A DNA stretch of 64,000 nucleotides from the NCBI RefSeq assembly GCF_004307995.1, contig NZ_SIRE01000014.1:1-64000 (forward strand), in the 5' to 3' direction. Positions 26,401-36,400 of the stretch are shown here, one piece after another. Position 1 is the stretch's first letter. Each line of letters opens with the position of its first letter. A program made the position numbers and the translations under genes. Source of the DNA: Paenibacillus thalictri (GTDB lineage Bacteria > Bacillota > Bacilli > Paenibacillales > NBRC-103111). The notes beneath the pieces were generated by a model that had not been told where the DNA came from, made no database searches, and saw only the letters and a program-made list of their open reading frames with translations.

Positions 26401-28773
26401 AAAATTAATCCGAAGTCGCTTAATCCATTGTTATTTTCACCAAGTTTTACTTCAAAGTTTGGAAAGCTGGATTCGAAGGCGAGCCTTTCCCCAGAAGAGG
26501 AGAAGCAAAGCCAAGCTCTGAAAAAAGAGATGGAAGATCTGCAGTTGCGCATTAAACTGCTTTCCGAGCCAATCGATTTATCATCCAAAAGTAAATCGGG
26601 TACATCTTCGTCTGCAGCAGATGCGCTTAAAGAAGCGCTGGAATACCAGGATGTTACCAAAGAGCAAATTGATCAGTACAACGAAGAATATGAGATCAGA
26701 AGCAAGAATCTTGGCCTCGCTAAAGAGGAAATAGACGTCCTGGATAAAAAGAAGGACTATAATAAGGCTTTAAGCAAAACGGTTGAGCTTCTGCAAAAGC
26801 AATTAGAGACGCAAAACATATTGTCGAAAGCAAGAGAAGATATAGAAGCGGCTATGCAAACGGCCAAGAGCAAAAGTAATCTGTCCGATCTGGATACCGA
26901 CTCGTGGTTTTATGATAATGGTGAAGCTTCACTTGCCTATAAGGATTATCTGAATTCATTTGCTGAACGTTCTCAAGCGGTACACGATAATAAAGCTCTC
27001 TCCATAAAAGACCGAAATGAAGAAATAGAGTCGATTAAGCAGGAGCAAAAAGCAATTGAAGCTTTGTTTGGAGTTTTATCGCAATACCAAAAAGCTTTAA
27101 ATGATAACAGTCAAAAATCCAAAGCGCTGCAAACAGCGATGGACAGCTCTGGCGAAACGATAAGCAAGTATAATATGCAGCAGGTCGACGATAAATTTAG
27201 TGTATCCAAAAATTGGATAGATAATGAGCGATCCAGTGGCACCCTTTCATTGGTGGAGCAAATCGAAGCATGGCGCAGGGTGGTCGCCAATCATAACGAG
27301 CAAAGCGAATTTACGCAAAATATGATTATCTCTATAAAGACGGCCTATGCGGATAATCCGGAGGAGGCCGAACGCCAAATTCAGGCGATACGCGATGCCA
27401 ACGTGAAGAAACAAAAAGAAGCGCTGGGTGAAATTGATAAACTTCATAAAGAAGTCATTGAAGGGGGAGCACAGCGGGAAAAAGACCAGTTGGAAAAGCG
27501 CAAGCAAGCAGCCAAGGACATTGTTGACGCCTATAAAAAATCGCTGGAAACCCAGCGCGACGCCGAGCTTAAGGGGTATGAAACCAGCATTAAAGCCGAA
27601 GAAAAACGTCATCAAAAAGCGATTCAAAATCTCGACGATGAAATGAGCCGCTTTGAACAAAACGTAAATGACCAATTAAGATTGCTGGATCGTCAGAATG
27701 AAACGGCAGATTATCAGGACAGTCTGAAGACCAAGCAAGATGAGTCGCAAAAAATCCAGTCCCAAATCAATGTGCTGAAGCTTGACGATTCCATCGAAGC
27801 AGCGGCCAGACGGAAGGAACTGGAGGAGCAGCTTAACGCGAATTTGCTGGAAATCGAGAAGATGAAGGAGAACCGCTCGCGTACGGTACAGAAAGAAGCG
27901 CTTCAGGATACGCTGGATAACAAGAAGCGGGAAGTCGATGCGAGCAAAAAGTCGGAGGATCAAATATACGACACCACAACCAATTCGCTGAATTCGTTAA
28001 AGGAGATTAGACAACAGTATTGGGATAACGTTCTGAACAACGATTTGCATTATACACAAATGCAAGAAGATATTGTGAATGGGCATTACGGCACTTTGCT
28101 TGAAGACTTGAACAAATTTAAGAATGAACTTCCGAATATCACAACTGCGCTTGGCAATACAATCGCCGACGGATATATTTCGCAGCTTCAGAGAGCCATT
28201 GATATGACGAAAATGCTGACTAACGGTCAAATTCCGAACACAACGGCGACGTCGATAGATTCTCCGGGTTCCCTTGAGCGCAAAAATGCAGACTTTAAGA
28301 CATATTTACAAAATAAACTGAAATGGCAATGGATTTACGATGCCACAGGCGAGACGAATTCGGCAGAGCAGCTAAAGTTAAGTTCCGCGAATAATGATTT
28401 CAGAAAAACGTGGAGCTTCCCTGATCTCAGCTACGAAGAGGCATTGAATTACTATGAAACCGGAGTACATTTTGCCACCGGCGGTATGACTCCGTCTTTC
28501 GGTTCCAGGCCAAAGCTTGCATGGTTGGATGAAAAGGAGCTTGTTTTAAACCAAAGCGATACGTTTAATTTGTTAAAAGTGGTTGACTTTACCCGCAATT
28601 TGATCAGCAAAATCACCGTTCCGAGCTTCTCCCAGCTATTGCCGCGAGCCGCCGCTGCCGGAGATGTATCGTACAACCTTACATTGCACATCGACTCTGT
28701 GGTAGGGGATAAAACGGGGGGACAGACGGTATTTAATGAAATCGTCAAAGGATTGCAAAAAATGGGCAAATAG
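23488..28773 (+). CDS. Phage tail tape measure protein (TP901 family)
   Basis: The product is about 1,761 residues. The start is the ATG at 23488 behind AAAGGGGGTGA. The N-terminal third contains the TP901 tape-measure core (TGKTVQEVNQLGAEYQKLGETLRVS; ADSIDATASLMNVSAEKASD; AAEDLAAGFQKMGSSASAIK). A hydrophobic block follows (about 445-535; FLITLAAIGTAGALLV, GAALAIVGLVVEKIV). Very long coiled coils come next (about 540-1560; QREKDQLEKRKQAAKDIVDAYKK), and a globular C-terminus. The tape measure sets tail length at roughly 0.15 nm per residue, so a tail near 260 nm is expected if the family rule holds. Its presence with Dit and Tal, and the absence of sheath or baseplate-wedge genes, point to a non-contractile tail. 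Confidence 0.92.
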   Translation: MADDLRVVITGSLNSAKTIENINAAIASLASKINAMKITVDIPKQIFQKIIESHTASIEKLKNMYKEYIKQAEAVKTIGQNLEEMTKAAAEQSAVIAQLAENLANYAGTQLDDTTNSFFIDGIQYVNELYKALSEISVITGKTVQEVNQLGAEYQKLGETLRVSSLELTQNAAVLFKQGLSEAEVRTRLETVTKFSKIASADFKQSADSIDATASLMNVSAEKASDTLVFLSGATKTAAEDLAAGFQKMGSSASAIKLPFEFAASMLGALTDKTHENTGLLAEALNKMFTRFQMLEQTGTTQDGQSVFDINKALQSANVNLLDQQGGLREYKEILTDLGQSWGTLSGSQQAYIAIALGGADQQLRFQQVMQTMPETIRAYDGSLKAAGETNQKYALYTDSTHAHMERFKNAMEGMWQQAFDSESIRIMIDAFTGLMRVLDGLATVTPTFLITLAAIGTAGALLVTDLKTLTVAVLTLGRGLTALGVEADAAKLALRGLAISTVFGAALAIVGLVVEKIVEAFSSAKDAQEQYANKLNESIATTEQNISALEKLNKQYRDSSNTQEQLIKIREQMAGMMPEIIDHFDSEGKAVYKNSQQIEELIKQEKELNRQRKEVAANTVAEGLSNSAQSIDASEKKIAKLEPELNYNKTRLEALKFAEKYMNDNKLGTSAAQNSPDYSEKMMDLNAQVKAIFKANKIDIGETFLASELIDSGVTNAVEKARLQLGKLSGTIKEEKENINSNLSKFFSGFQTINDNFIEQSGSTDKNLKAFLDKFSNAFLQSSDINGKNYQEVIGNYRNLSEQIGKAMLEKKIDLGKMIETRDFSQLQQVFQDNGISVGLLNTVLQDYKSNINSSALETEKAQEKFRNLNTAISGTEKSMGSLKSAYQTLQNGEQLSIETTVKLADEFPEIRKYLLEHNGLIEDKGAKLQEVANIERSNRLKEAKDLLDSVTDTYNSLENKRNLYKQFYEKINPKSLNPLLFSPSFTSKFGKLDSKASLSPEEEKQSQALKKEMEDLQLRIKLLSEPIDLSSKSKSGTSSSAADALKEALEYQDVTKEQIDQYNEEYEIRSKNLGLAKEEIDVLDKKKDYNKALSKTVELLQKQLETQNILSKAREDIEAAMQTAKSKSNLSDLDTDSWFYDNGEASLAYKDYLNSFAERSQAVHDNKALSIKDRNEEIESIKQEQKAIEALFGVLSQYQKALNDNSQKSKALQTAMDSSGETISKYNMQQVDDKFSVSKNWIDNERSSGTLSLVEQIEAWRRVVANHNEQSEFTQNMIISIKTAYADNPEEAERQIQAIRDANVKKQKEALGEIDKLHKEVIEGGAQREKDQLEKRKQAAKDIVDAYKKSLETQRDAELKGYETSIKAEEKRHQKAIQNLDDEMSRFEQNVNDQLRLLDRQNETADYQDSLKTKQDESQKIQSQINVLKLDDSIEAAARRKELEEQLNANLLEIEKMKENRSRTVQKEALQDTLDNKKREVDASKKSEDQIYDTTTNSLNSLKEIRQQYWDNVLNNDLHYTQMQEDIVNGHYGTLLEDLNKFKNELPNITTALGNTIADGYISQLQRAIDMTKMLTNGQIPNTTATSIDSPGSLERKNADFKTYLQNKLKWQWIYDATGETNSAEQLKLSSANNDFRKTWSFPDLSYEEALNYYETGVHFATGGMTPSFGSRPKLAWLDEKELVLNQSDTFNLLKVVDFTRNLISKITVPSFSQLLPRAAAAGDVSYNLTLHIDSVVGDKTGGQTVFNEIVKGLQKMGK

Positions 28774-28791
28774 CGAAGGGGGTGTTACAGC

Positions 28792-29568
28792 TTGACGATT
28801 GCAGAAAGTCTTTATTTTGTTTACGCCGGAATGGACAGCAGAAACATGGGTTTAATGAGCGTTACTATGAACGAAGGATTAATCGACGAAACTTATTTGC
28901 CGGAGCGTGAGGTGAAGGCAATATCCGTTCGTGGAAGATCGAAGCCGTATTTTCAGGAGGTAACGTACAGACCAAGACAAATCCCGTTGAAGTTTGCTTT
29001 TGAACGCGGCTGGACGGACAAGTCGATCCAGGATGTGGCCCGGTGGTTATGCCAGGATTATTATAAACCGCTGTATTTCAGCAGCCATCCTGAGCGCATT
29101 TATTACGCCATGTACAAGGACAGCCCGAAGCTGCTGCACAATGGCTTAAATCAGGGATATATCGATATTGTATTTGAAAACATAGATGCATATTGTTATT
29201 CCCCGGTGTACGAGCATATTTACGATCTCTCGGAAAACACGGCTTTAGGTGCTAATATTGTCATCGCTAATCTCGGCGATGCGATTTGTCAGCCGATTTA
29301 CGATATCCAGATCGTCAGTGGAACAGACTTTTCGATAACGAATGATTCTAACGGAGGAGTAACTCTCGCCTTTACAGGCCTTCAAGTGAATGAAACGCTG
29401 CATATCGACTGCGAGACGGGAGAAATCTCCACAGATATTCCGCTAACCTATCGGTACGGCAATCTGGTCGGCGGGAGCAAATGGACCAAGCTTGTTTATG
29501 GCAGCAATCGGTTGAATGTGAAAGGGAACATTAAGCTGAAGATGCAATTGCAGTATAAAATGCTTTAA
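28792..29568 (+). CDS. Distal tail protein (Dit)
   Basis: The product has 258 residues and a TTG start after AAGGGGGTG. The N-terminal half has the siphovirus distal-tail signature (FVYAGMDSRNMGLMSV; REVKAISVRGRSKPYFQEVTYRPRQIPLKFAF; YFSSHPERIYYAMYKDSPKL). Dit forms the hexameric hub joining tail tube to tip. The gene follows the tape measure by 18 bp and precedes the Tal gene by 19 bp, the standard order in Gram-positive siphophages and F-type tailocins. Confidence 0.88.
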   Translation: MTIAESLYFVYAGMDSRNMGLMSVTMNEGLIDETYLPEREVKAISVRGRSKPYFQEVTYRPRQIPLKFAFERGWTDKSIQDVARWLCQDYYKPLYFSSHPERIYYAMYKDSPKLLHNGLNQGYIDIVFENIDAYCYSPVYEHIYDLSENTALGANIVIANLGDAICQPIYDIQIVSGTDFSITNDSNGGVTLAFTGLQVNETLHIDCETGEISTDIPLTYRYGNLVGGSKWTKLVYGSNRLNVKGNIKLKMQLQYKML

Positions 29569-29587
29569 GTCAGAGGAGGTGAGTATT

Positions 29588-32500
29588 GTGCTGGTTGGAG
29601 CTCCCGCTTTGGGGCAAGAATTGTTGAAGCCGGAACTATATTTGTGCCGGAACGACTTGAATAAGACGGTTATTGCCCGATTAAAGGAAGCTTTTGCGAT
29701 CCGCCGCAAGGTTTCCGTAGGAAATTTGTCTGAATTGAACTTTTCGCTTCCTTATGATAAGGATGAACGGGGCGAATTGCGGAGGAACCGCAACGCCGAT
29801 TTGATCAAGGAACGTTATCTGATCAAGCTGGATTACGGCAAGGTCAGCGAATATTATTTGATTCACAAAATTTCCGATACGATGGCTGACGACCAAGATG
29901 TCAAAAACATCGAATGTATGCTGCTCCCTTATGAGCTCAGATTCAAACTGATCAAAAATTACAAAGTAACTTCGTATACGATCAGGCAAGTTTTAAACGA
30001 GTTGTTGGCGGAAACAATCTGGACTCTTGATTACATCGATGCGGATTTTGAAGTGAAATACAGATCCTTCGAGATGACTGCAACGGTTTTGGAAGCGATC
30101 CAGCAAGTAGCGGAAGCATTTGACGCAGTTATAGAATACAATTCGGTAAACAGAAAATTGTCTTTCAAGAAGCTTGAAAATATCGGAACCAATAAAGGCC
30201 TGCATGTGAAATACGGCAATTTGCTTAAAGATTTGACGTATGAAAGCGACAGTTCGGACTTTTGCACGCGACTCAAAGCATTCGGTAAAGACAGCTTGTC
30301 GATTCAGCAATTAAACCTGACCGGATCTAACTATATCGAAGATTACAGCAGCATATTGTACCCGTTTGAACGGGACGAGCAGCGGAATGTATTGTCCCAT
30401 TCGGATTATATCAGCGACGGATTGTGCCATGCGATTTTGGATTACCAGTTGCTTGTTCAGTCCCAGCAGGGTCAGTTCAGTGCTTTATTGCTTCAGCTTG
30501 AAACACTGCAGCAAAACAAAACGTCAGAGGAGAACGTGCTTGCCGGACTTAAAGAAGAGTTTGTCGTCATTGACAATAACATAAGTTTGGCTAATGCGAA
30601 TAAGATGGAAACGACGTCGCTGGTTGCTGCAAAAAATGAAAAGCAGCAGCAAATCGACAGCCAAAACGAAGTTATTGCCGGAATACAAGCTCAAATCGAT
30701 GGTATTGAACAGCAGATCAACTCCATCCGGGACACGCTCAAGCTCGATAAAAATTTTACAAACGATCAGCTCATTGAATGGAACCCGCATATCGTTGTGC
30801 AGGAATGGACTAACGATAATTATACCGATCCCAAGGAATTGTACGCGGCGGCTATAGAGGAATTCAACAAGCGAAGAGAACCCAAATTGGTCGTTAGCAT
30901 CTCGATTGTCAACTTTCTTGAGATTTTGGAAGAACAGCATCATTGGGAAAAGCTGAATTTGGGCGATACGATCACCATTCAGCATGATAAGCTTGGGGTT
31001 TACGTGGAAGCCAAGATGATGGAGATGGATTTCGATTATGAAAATGGAGACATAAAGCTGACCATCAGCAATGTGCGCGAGCTTCTTAGCGACCAAGATA
31101 AGTTTATTAAAAGCTTGTACAAAACGATTTCCTCTTCCACAAGTTACAACAACAACAGATATAAAATTGACGACGCATTTCTCAAATCAAGCGAAGTGTA
31201 CCAGGATATCCAAAACGATTTTAATGCCGCCAAAAGGACAATTCTGGCCAGCAACAACGAAAGTGTCGAGATCAGCCGCAAAGGGATCATTACCAGGGAC
31301 TTGACCGATCCTAGCAAATATGTGGTCATCCAGCACGGGCAAATCGCCCTGACGCAGGACGACGGCAACACATGGGGAGCTGTCATTACGCCCGATCGGG
31401 TGGTGGCGGAGCGGGTCAAGGGGATTCTTGGCGAATTTGTCACCCTATACGCTGATCGGGTTGCCGTGAATCCAAACACCGGAGCTAAGATTTCGGATCA
31501 TGTCATCTCTTCCGCACCCTATTGGAACAATGTTGAGAACGCGACAAAGACCTATTCGGACAACCAGTCCTCCGCTGCGTTGAACGCGGCCAAGACCTAT
31601 TCGGATGCTCAGTTAATTACGGCCACCACGTACTCGAACAATATTAATACAGCCATCAGAAACGATTTAAGGCTTCAAGCACCATTGCCTACAAGTATTA
31701 CGCTTGATGCAAGTGGGATTACAGCCTCAACATCAGATGATACAAAATTTGCGAGATTGGATTATCGTGGTTTGTATGTGCAGAATGGTGCGATACAGAT
31801 TACCTCAACGGATGGAACGACGATTATTGATGGAACTGGCGTAACTGCGTCAACGATTAAGGCAGGAACGATGACAGGCGTTAACTTGACTATTGGCTCA
31901 GGGAATTCGGTTTTTAATGCGAATTCGAATGGGATTAGTTTGGGTAACGCTAGTTTTGGGTCGGCTCCATTTAGGGTGGATATGAGTGGGAATGTAACGG
32001 CCAACGCATTGACCGCTAATTCAGCCACAATTAACAACTCTGCTTATAATAATGGATCAATTACAGGTTCCAGTATTAATATTGGGAATGGTGCGTTTAC
32101 CGTAAATACAGCCGGAGCGGTAACATGTTCCAATATTAAAATTACAGGTGGGAGCATTAGTTGGTCTAGTTTAAACTCTGATCCATCCATAGCTGCAGCT
32201 CAAAGTACAGCTAGTAACGCTCAGAGTGCTGCGAATAATGCTTATGGCGCTGCACAAGCAATTGCAGCAGGAACTTACACGGGTGGAACATTTATTAATA
32301 AAAACTTGATTTATGGCCCAGAAATTATAGGTGGAAAGATAAAATCAAACACAACTATTGAGGTCGAAACAGATGCTGTTATTGGTAATAATATTTACTT
32401 TAAGCCGAGCGATACTACCTCTTCTCAATCTCTTTTTTTTGGTGGAAGAGGAAGCATAGAATTTAGGACTAATGGAGTTACTTTGGCTGCAAATCAAAAT

Positions 32501-32617
32501 TTAATCTTAAGTAGTGGTTCACTTAATATTACTGCCATTAATGGAGTATTTCTTAATAATAAACCGATGGCAACACAAGAGTGGGTGCAAGCCAATGCAG
32601 TTGCTAAGTTTGGCTAG
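29588..32617 (+). CDS. Tail-associated protein (Tal), prophage endopeptidase-tail type, with a swapped C-terminal region
   Basis: The product is about 1,009 residues; GTG at 29588 is 7 nt after GAGGAGGT. Residues 1 to about 400 resemble the gp27-like hub of the prophage endopeptidase tail family (FAIRRKVSVGNLSELNFSLPYD; YYLIHKISDTMADDQDVKNIECMLLPYELRF; LEILEEQHHWEKLNLGDTITIQHD further on). They include a coiled coil (about 295-390). From about residue 690 the protein becomes Thr/Ser/Asn-rich with repeated beta-strand motifs (GTMTGVNLTIGSGNSVFNAN), typical of fibre shafts. It ends in NGVFLNNKPMATQEWVQANA. Base composition turns visibly AT-rich at about 31,680, indicating a recombined receptor-facing module. 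Confidence 0.85.
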   Translation: MLVGAPALGQELLKPELYLCRNDLNKTVIARLKEAFAIRRKVSVGNLSELNFSLPYDKDERGELRRNRNADLIKERYLIKLDYGKVSEYYLIHKISDTMADDQDVKNIECMLLPYELRFKLIKNYKVTSYTIRQVLNELLAETIWTLDYIDADFEVKYRSFEMTATVLEAIQQVAEAFDAVIEYNSVNRKLSFKKLENIGTNKGLHVKYGNLLKDLTYESDSSDFCTRLKAFGKDSLSIQQLNLTGSNYIEDYSSILYPFERDEQRNVLSHSDYISDGLCHAILDYQLLVQSQQGQFSALLLQLETLQQNKTSEENVLAGLKEEFVVIDNNISLANANKMETTSLVAAKNEKQQQIDSQNEVIAGIQAQIDGIEQQINSIRDTLKLDKNFTNDQLIEWNPHIVVQEWTNDNYTDPKELYAAAIEEFNKRREPKLVVSISIVNFLEILEEQHHWEKLNLGDTITIQHDKLGVYVEAKMMEMDFDYENGDIKLTISNVRELLSDQDKFIKSLYKTISSSTSYNNNRYKIDDAFLKSSEVYQDIQNDFNAAKRTILASNNESVEISRKGIITRDLTDPSKYVVIQHGQIALTQDDGNTWGAVITPDRVVAERVKGILGEFVTLYADRVAVNPNTGAKISDHVISSAPYWNNVENATKTYSDNQSSAALNAAKTYSDAQLITATTYSNNINTAIRNDLRLQAPLPTSITLDASGITASTSDDTKFARLDYRGLYVQNGAIQITSTDGTTIIDGTGVTASTIKAGTMTGVNLTIGSGNSVFNANSNGISLGNASFGSAPFRVDMSGNVTANALTANSATINNSAYNNGSITGSSINIGNGAFTVNTAGAVTCSNIKITGGSISWSSLNSDPSIAAAQSTASNAQSAANNAYGAAQAIAAGTYTGGTFINKNLIYGPEIIGGKIKSNTTIEVETDAVIGNNIYFKPSDTTSSQSLFFGGRGSIEFRTNGVTLAANQNLILSSGSLNITAINGVFLNNKPMATQEWVQANAVAKFG

Positions 32618-32624
32618 TAAAGTA

Positions 32625-32647
32625 ATACCTATCTTAATTAATAGGTG
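32625..32647. terminator. Weak bidirectional hairpin between convergent genes
   Basis: ACCTAT and ATAGGT flank CTTAATTA, overlapping the stop of the leftward stalk-domain gene. It may separate that gene from the end of the Tal gene. Confidence 0.35.
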
Positions 32648-33290
32648 TAACTATTTTTGTGTTGAAATCGATTTTGTATTTTTGGAATTCTTTAAGTTGG
32701 TCATCTGTCAGGTAATGCAAAAAATAATCCCGTGACCAGTATGTAGCATTAGTTTCAGGAACGTAAAATGCGTCTTTTTCACTCATTATTTTTTGCTGGT
32801 CAATCTCTATGCCGTTTTGCATAATCCATATAGTATGACCATTTTCAAGGTTTTTTAACTTTACTGGAAGATATCTAGCATTTACATCGGAAGCATTATA
32901 GTAAATAATTCCTTCACCAATATTTTTTTTAGAGTTCACACTTGTTTGCGGTTGCGTCTCCTGTCCTTGTGTTTGTCCCTGACTCACCTGAGCAGATCCA
33001 TTAAACTCAATCGTCCTACTATCTGCCTTATATGTCACATCATAACCTAGCATATTAGCAATGGATCTCACAGGTAAGTAGCTATTCCCATCGATGACTA
33101 CCGGACTCTCAGACGGAACTTTATCGACTCCGTTTACTTTAAAATTGAACGCGGCTGCTACTGCTTTGAAGAATGGAGCATTGCTTATAGCTCCAGCAAC
33201 AGGAGCTTCTTCAGCAAATATCTGAGCGGAGAACATTAGGGATGCACCCAAAATAGTACCGATGGATATGTATTTGATTTGTTGTTTCAT
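32634..33290 (-). CDS. Secreted stalk-domain (copper amine oxidase N-terminal-like) protein, opposite to the tail operon
   Basis: The product is about 218 residues. The start is probably the ATG at 33290, with another ATG at 33302 that directly abuts its AAAGG. A signal peptide (MKQQIKYISIGTILGASLMFSAQIFA, cut before EEAP) is followed by a stalk domain (about 50-105; FNFKVNGVDKVPSESPVVIDGNSYLPVRSIANMLGYDV...SRTIEFNG). A Gln/Thr-rich linker and a C-terminal domain with WSRDYFLHYLTDDQLKEFQKYKID follow. Stalk domains are common in Paenibacillus cell-surface proteins. Lying antisense between tail genes, it behaves like a moron (independently expressed cargo), possibly protecting or altering the producer surface. 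That role is speculation. Confidence 0.75.
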   Translation of the reverse strand: MKQQIKYISIGTILGASLMFSAQIFAEEAPVAGAISNAPFFKAVAAAFNFKVNGVDKVPSESPVVIDGNSYLPVRSIANMLGYDVTYKADSRTIEFNGSAQVSQGQTQGQETQPQTSVNSKKNIGEGIIYYNASDVNARYLPVKLKNLENGHTIWIMQNGIEIDQQKIMSEKDAFYVPETNATYWSRDYFLHYLTDDQLKEFQKYKIDFNTKIVTPIN

Positions 33291-33430
33291 ATATTTAAGC
33301 ATCCTTTCTATTCTGTGGTAAATACTTACATTAGTTTACCATGGATTGGATGGGGATGTGAATACATTTGAAGAATTAAGAATGAGCGAGAAAACAGGAG
33401 AGAATATTACTTTATAGTGGGAGGTATTTT

Positions 33431-36400
33431 ATGTCTTCATTTGATTACACAGAAAGCATTATCACAGTAAGGCGGAAAGGGGATAGCAGCGACCCCTATA
33501 TCCCCATTTCCATCAATAAAACAATTAAAAATGGATTAGTGCAACTCCCTGAGATTCCCGATATTTTTCAATGTGTTGCTATAGCTGGAAACGGGGAAAC
33601 ATGGTTTGAAATTCAAAATGGTACACCTGTATCAACACAATACAAAGTATCTTATTTACACGGTTATGTAGAGTTCGATCCGGCTAATGAAGGAAAGACG
33701 CTAAACTTCTCATTCTTAGGAACCGGCAATGTATTCATCAGCTCGGAGCGAGTTTGGGTTGAATCAGATGGAAATAATGTCACAAAAACATTGGCCGACG
33801 TAATCGCTGCCAGCGCAACCGCAATTGAGATACTTGAACCGGCGCTGGAAGTCATTGATGATGCCAAAAATGCTACAAGTGCTGCCAACACTTCAGCAGT
33901 AAGTGCCAATACAGCGGCGAATACGGCAAATGCTGCTGCTACGAATGCAGATCAAAAGGCTATGCTGGCAAATGCAGCAGCAGATAATGCAAATAGTAAA
34001 GCGGATCTTGCAGATCAAAAGGCGAATCTGGCCGCCGAAAAAGCAGCATTAGCAAATACAGCCGCTGATTTGGCTACTTCAAAAGCGACTTTGGCCGACC
34101 AATCTGCAATAAATGCCAATATTGCCGCTGCCGCTGCTGTTACAGCCAAAGAAAATACAGATGTTGCGACACAATCCGCTATTGATGCAACAAATAGCGC
34201 CAATAACACAAACGATGATATCCAAGCTGCTGAAGTTGTCAGAGTTAGTCAAGAAAATACTCGTCAATCCAATGAGTCCGCAAGAACCGTTGAAGAATCT
34301 GCAAGACAATTAGCGGAAACAAGTAGGGCGAATGCCGAAGTTGCTCGAACAACCGAAGAAAGCAATCGGGTATCGGCTGAAATTGTGCGTCAGAATCATG
34401 AATCTGATCGTCAATCAGCGGAAATAGCTAGAGCAGATGCTGAATCAATTAGGGTTGCTAATGAAAACAGTCATATATCGGAGGAAACAGCGCGAACAAA
34501 TGCCGAATCTTCCAGAGCAACAGCTGAAAATGAAAGAGTAGATAATGAAACGGCGAGACAATCTGGTGAAACTAACAGGGAAACCGCTGAATCCAATCGA
34601 GCTATCGCAGAGACTAACCGTGTAGATGCAGAAAGCAGTCGACTTTTATCAGAATCAGATCGAGTATCAGTTGAGAATCAACGTGTTATTGCAGAGAATA
34701 CGCGGATAAGTGCGGAGACTGATCGTGAGACAGCAGAGGCAGATAGAGCGAATGCAGAGAACACTAGGGTATCCAACGAAACATCAAGACAACAGAATGA
34801 AACTACTCGACAAAATGGGTATGTGGCATTTTCTCTTATTGAACCGTATAATTCGGAACATCCTTACGTTCCGCTAAACAAAGTTATTTTTAACGGCAGT
34901 ACTTACCAGTGTATCGCAAGTTCTCTAGGAAACGCACCTACGGATACAAACTATTGGATCTTAATCGCTCAAAAAGGTGTGGATGGAACAGGCAGCGGCA
35001 CAGTCACAAGCGTAAGTTCTGCTAACGGAGACATTATCGTTTCGAATCCAACTGATACCCCTACTCTAACGGTTAATTCCGGTACAGGGGCTAACCAACT
35101 TTTGAAAATTGGTTCTGACGGAAAAGTTTCAGCTGACTTATTGAAGGATGGATCAATCAATATAGCTGTTAAAGCATCGGATAAATCTAATTGGGATGCC
35201 AAACAGGATATACTAGGTTTCACGCCTGAGAATCCAGCAAATAAAGCGCAACCTGGAGGTTATGCTTCGCTTGATGTTGACGGAAAGATCCCAATGGAAC
35301 AAATTCCAGATGACGTAATCACGAATTTAGACTGGGACAATATTACTAACAAACCAACTTCAACTGTGGGAGAAATCGACGTGGCTGTTTCCAAAACTGT
35401 TGATATCGGTGATCTTCAAAACCTGTATACGTCTTCCAAGAGTAATTTAGTTGCAGCTATCAATGAAGCGTATATGTCATCTGGTAGCAAGCTAGTCATG
35501 CTCAGGAATACGGTGGATGTATCTGCCTCTTCTTCAAGTGCGAGCATTGGGATTAGTGATTTTAATAAAGATAATGACACGTTGATGGTATACGTAAACT
35601 CCGTTTATATTGAACAGAATGTGGATTATACCGTTTCCAATGATAGTTTACAGATTTTTAAAGTTACAGGTAATTGGGATGTTGGAACGCATATTAATTT
35701 TGTTGTATTAAAAAATGTTGCGACAACAGTAACAATGATTGACCCAAGTCAAATCCAAGATGGTAGCATTCAGGATTCAAAATTACATGCAAATAACAAA
35801 ATTGGGCAATTATCTAATCTTACCACAACTGCTAAGTCAAATGTAGTAAGTGCGATTAATGAACTGCGATCTGATCTAAATGCTAAACAAGATGATTTAG
35901 GTTTTATTCCAGAAGATGCAGCAAATAAAGCGCAACCTGGTGGTTATGCTTCGCTCGGCGTTGACGGAAAGATACCAATGCGTCAAATTCCAGACGAAAT
36001 AGCGACTAACATTACACCAGAATCAATTGGCGCAGAAACGCCTAACGGCGCACAAGCTAAAGCTACACAAGCAAAAGATGATGCTTTTGCCTATGCTAAT
36101 CAATTTGATGAACGTGGCACTGGTACAAATTCACATGCAGAGGGTGATGGTACGATTGCAAGTGGTGAAAGCTCCCACTCTGAAGGCATTAATACTATTG
36201 CATCTGGAAAGGCTACACATGCAGAGGGTTGGAGTTCAAATGCAAGCGGTAATTATTCACACGCAGAGGGCAGAGCTACAAAATCGATTGGACTATATTC
36301 CCATGCTGAAGGAAGTTTCGCACAATCTATTGGAACCAACTCACACGCAGAAGGAGAAGGCACCAAAGCTGTTAGTAGAAATAGTCATGCAGAAGGGTAT

